Source: JBBDWK01 sp040902885
GTDB lineage: Bacteria; Acidobacteriota; Terriglobia; Bryobacterales; Bryobacteraceae
Direction of reading: 5' to 3'
DNA length: 64,000 nucleotides
Assembly (NCBI GenBank): GCA_040902885.1
Contig: JBBDWK010000032.1
Location: 1-64,000, forward strand
A program made the position numbers and the translations under genes. Positions 62,413 through 64,000 of the stretch are shown here, in pieces (within the stretch, counting starts at the first letter, position 1; every line of letters starts with the position of its first letter). Below the pieces are notes generated by a model. It made no database searches. It was not told the DNA's origin and saw only the letters and a program-made list of their open reading frames with translations.

Positions 62413-63279
62413 TCAGCCAACGATTCGATCGGGCCTGATCCAGCCCAGCGAGACCGCGGTCATTGCCAGGCCGACGCAAACGATCACCGCCGCCGAGAGC
62501 ACCGGGATCAGGCGGAATGCCGCATGGCGCGCGCCGGAGTCCGTATCCGGCAGCAGATTCTTGGCATAGAGCACCAGCACGCCGATTCCGGTCAGCACGG
62601 CCGCAAGCCCCAGGCTGAAGCCAACCAGAAGAATGAGACCCAGCCCGACCCGTCCCATCGCAACCGAGCTCAACAGCAGCACGAGCGCGGAAGGACAAGG
62701 AACCAGGCCGCCGCTCGCTCCCAGGGCGATGAGGCTCGCCATGGTGACGTCGCCTTCCGGGACATGATTGTGGGTGTGGCCGTCATGCGTGTGCGTCAAC
62801 CCATGGCCGTGGGCGTCGTGGTGATGGTGATGATGATGGGCATGCCCGCTCAGCCGCCGGGCCCGCTTTACCAGCAAGACCGCGCCGATCCACACGATCG
62901 AGATTCCCGAGATCGCACCCAGCACGGGATAGATCTTTTCCGGCACCACGTATTGGGAGAGGAACAGCGTCGTCAGGCCCAGGGCGAACACGCTGATGGT
63001 GTGTGTGAAGGTGACCATGCCCCCCAGGAACACTGCGTGCCGGAACGATCCGCGCGCGCCCACGAGGTAGGCGGCGACGATCGTTTTGCCGTGGCCGGGC
63101 GAGAGCGCGTGCATCGCGCCCAGCCCAAACGCGACGGCGATGCCGATCAACAGCATTCCGAACGTAAGCTCCGCGTTGCCGAGGAGGCGGGAAAGGTAAT
63201 CGCCGCGGATCGCCGGCAACTCGATGGGCTGCGCTGCTGCAAACTCCGTTCCCAGGAGCAGGAGCGCGATTTTCTTCAT
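62413..63279 (-). CDS. NicO-type nickel/cobalt transporter with His-rich loop
   Basis: This 288-residue membrane protein has a signal-like N terminus and six or more helices. LGAMHALSPGHGKTIVAAYL is the NicO/RcnA signature with conserved His residues. A long cytoplasmic or periplasmic loop is extremely His-rich (HAHHHHHHHDAHGHG, then THTHDGHTHNH), as in RcnA efflux proteins and UreH/NicO relatives. The second half has LGASGGLVPCPSALVLLLSS. The ATG at 63279 is preferred because AGGA lies at correct spacing. A longer open frame to 63909 runs antisense to the next gene and is rejected. It likely exports or imports nickel or cobalt; direction is not provable here. Confidence 0.88.
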   Translation of the reverse strand: MKKIALLLLGTEFAAAQPIELPAIRGDYLSRLLGNAELTFGMLLIGIAVAFGLGAMHALSPGHGKTIVAAYLVGARGSFRHAVFLGGMVTFTHTISVFALGLTTLFLSQYVVPEKIYPVLGAISGISIVWIGAVLLVKRARRLSGHAHHHHHHHDAHGHGLTHTHDGHTHNHVPEGDVTMASLIALGASGGLVPCPSALVLLLSSVAMGRVGLGLILLVGFSLGLAAVLTGIGVLVLYAKNLLPDTDSGARHAAFRLIPVLSAAVIVCVGLAMTAVSLGWIRPDRIVG

Positions 63280-63417
63280 TACCATGCTTCCTACGAAGTT
63301 TACTGCACCCCGGATTCCTGCGAAAGCGCCCTCCGTCCTATTGCGCCGGTGGCGCATAGTCTGGTATAAGACATCAAGATTGTCCTCGCGTGCTTCCGAG
63401 TGCACGATCCAATACGC

Positions 63418-64000
63418 ATGAAGAAGAGCAATCCCGGTCGGAATGAGCCGCACACAAAATCCCAGGGCGATGGGAAGAAGGTGAAGGGGTCCCGGAACGG
63501 AAGGGATTCCGCCGCCGCCGCCGCTGCAGGGAATTCTCTTGCTGTTTTTGAAAAAGCACTGCGCCTGTTCAACAGCCGGCGGTTTAGCGAAGCGAAGGAA
63601 CTGTTCGAAACGGTTCGCGCCTCCGCGAGCCTGGACTTGGCCCACAAGGCGGGCGTACACGTCACGATCTGCGAGCGCCGGCTCGGGATGGATGACGGGC
63701 CCCAGCCCTCCACGCTCGAAGAGCATTACAACTACGCCGTCGCCATGATCAATGCCCGGAATCTGCCCGTGGCGGAGCGCCACCTCGCCATCGCTCTGGA
63801 TATGGATGCGCAAGCCGATCACGTGCATTACGCTCTGGCCCTCTGCCGCGGGCTGGCGGGCGACCTGCAAGGCGCCTACGACAACCTGAAGAACGCCATC
63901 GATCTGCATCCGCGCAATCGAGTGGCCGCGCGCAACGACGCCGATTTCGCCCCCTTGGCCGCGCGCCCGCCTCTCTCCAGACTTGTGTTTCCGGAGAGGA
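63418..64000 (+). CDS. Tetratricopeptide-repeat protein, 3' end cut by the window
   Basis: An open frame begins at ATG 63418 and runs without a stop to the window end, 194 residues so far. After a basic, Ala-rich start (KKSNPGRNEPHTKSQGDGKK) come TPR-like helices: FEKALRLFNSRRFSEAKELF, EHYNYAVAMINARNLPVAER and HYALALCRGLAGDLQGAYDN, ending ARNDADFAPLAARPPLSRLV. There is no signal peptide, so it is probably cytoplasmic. It is divergent from the NicO transporter. Confidence 0.8.
   Translation, partial: MKKSNPGRNEPHTKSQGDGKKVKGSRNGRDSAAAAAAGNSLAVFEKALRLFNSRRFSEAKELFETVRASASLDLAHKAGVHVTICERRLGMDDGPQPSTLEEHYNYAVAMINARNLPVAERHLAIALDMDAQADHVHYALALCRGLAGDLQGAYDNLKNAIDLHPRNRVAARNDADFAPLAARPPLSRLVFPER

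Overview
The window looks like chromosomal DNA from an Acidobacteriota bacterium, most likely of the Bryobacterales/Solibacter type. This is inferred from gene content, not from a marker gene. The signs are three large ABC permeases of the acidobacterial duplicated-permease (ADOP) kind, two of them directly behind PadR regulators; two Oar-like TonB-dependent receptors with a carboxypeptidase-regulatory N-terminal domain; SBBP and CRTAC/UnbV propeller proteins; a PEP-CTERM protein; and GC-rich DNA with many long shadow reading frames. I see no rRNA, tRNA or CRISPR array. A fixed 100-N gap at 7284-7383 shows that this is a scaffolded draft assembly.

Layout. 1-6 kb: an ADOP permease converging on a leftward operon dxr - rseP - glycosyltransferase 9, with a candidate promoter at 6017-6045. 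6-9.6 kb: a beta-hydroxyacid dehydrogenase, a secreted SH3-like protein split by the N gap, and an SBBP propeller. 9.6-16.7 kb: a leftward efflux operon tolC - hlyD - ybhF-like double ATPase - two ABC-2 permeases - TetR - small membrane protein, driven by a near-consensus promoter that carries an inverted repeat. 16.7-18.4 kb: two tandem paralogous secreted proteins and a likely PIN toxin-antitoxin pair. 18.5-23.8 kb: a TonB receptor overlapping a DUF3604/PHP protein. 23.9-27 kb: PadR plus ADOP. 27-32.4 kb: acyltransferase-FN3 fusion, PhoD-type phosphatase, thioredoxin and glycogen synthase. 32.5-40.5 kb: a rightward run of Wzm/Wzt-type exporter, DUF1537 kinase, PdxA-family dehydrogenase, then purQ-purL-purF. 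40.5-44 kb: an accessory stretch with a PEP-CTERM protein, a gene remnant zone and a repeat-built propeller protein, punctuated by GAACAG-type palindromes. 44-47 kb: PadR plus ADOP. 47-49 kb: an intact IS1182-family element inserted inside an intergenic hairpin repeat. 49-54 kb: a dehydrogenase with a signal peptide, a TolB-like propeller, a di-haem peroxidase and a TPR protein. 53.8-62.4 kb: heptahaem cytochrome, TonB receptor, a 2.4-kb cassette bounded by 28-bp direct repeats with broken genes at both edges, and a CRTAC protein. 62.4-64 kb: a His-rich NicO-type transporter and a TPR protein cut by the window end.

The most solid unusual observations are structural. The N gap sits between two exact 55-bp copies, and collapsing them restores one open reading frame. 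An IS1182 element splits a long hairpin repeat whose intact second copy is 6.7 kb away. The sulfatase cassette lies between 28-bp direct repeats and has a truncated glycosidase tail at one end and an esterase relic with an inverted 3' piece at the other. The efflux operon has an operator-like palindrome on its promoter, and its own TetR gene sits at its end. I do not see a multi-gene system that I can defend as wholly new; the best candidates are listed as findings with their tests.
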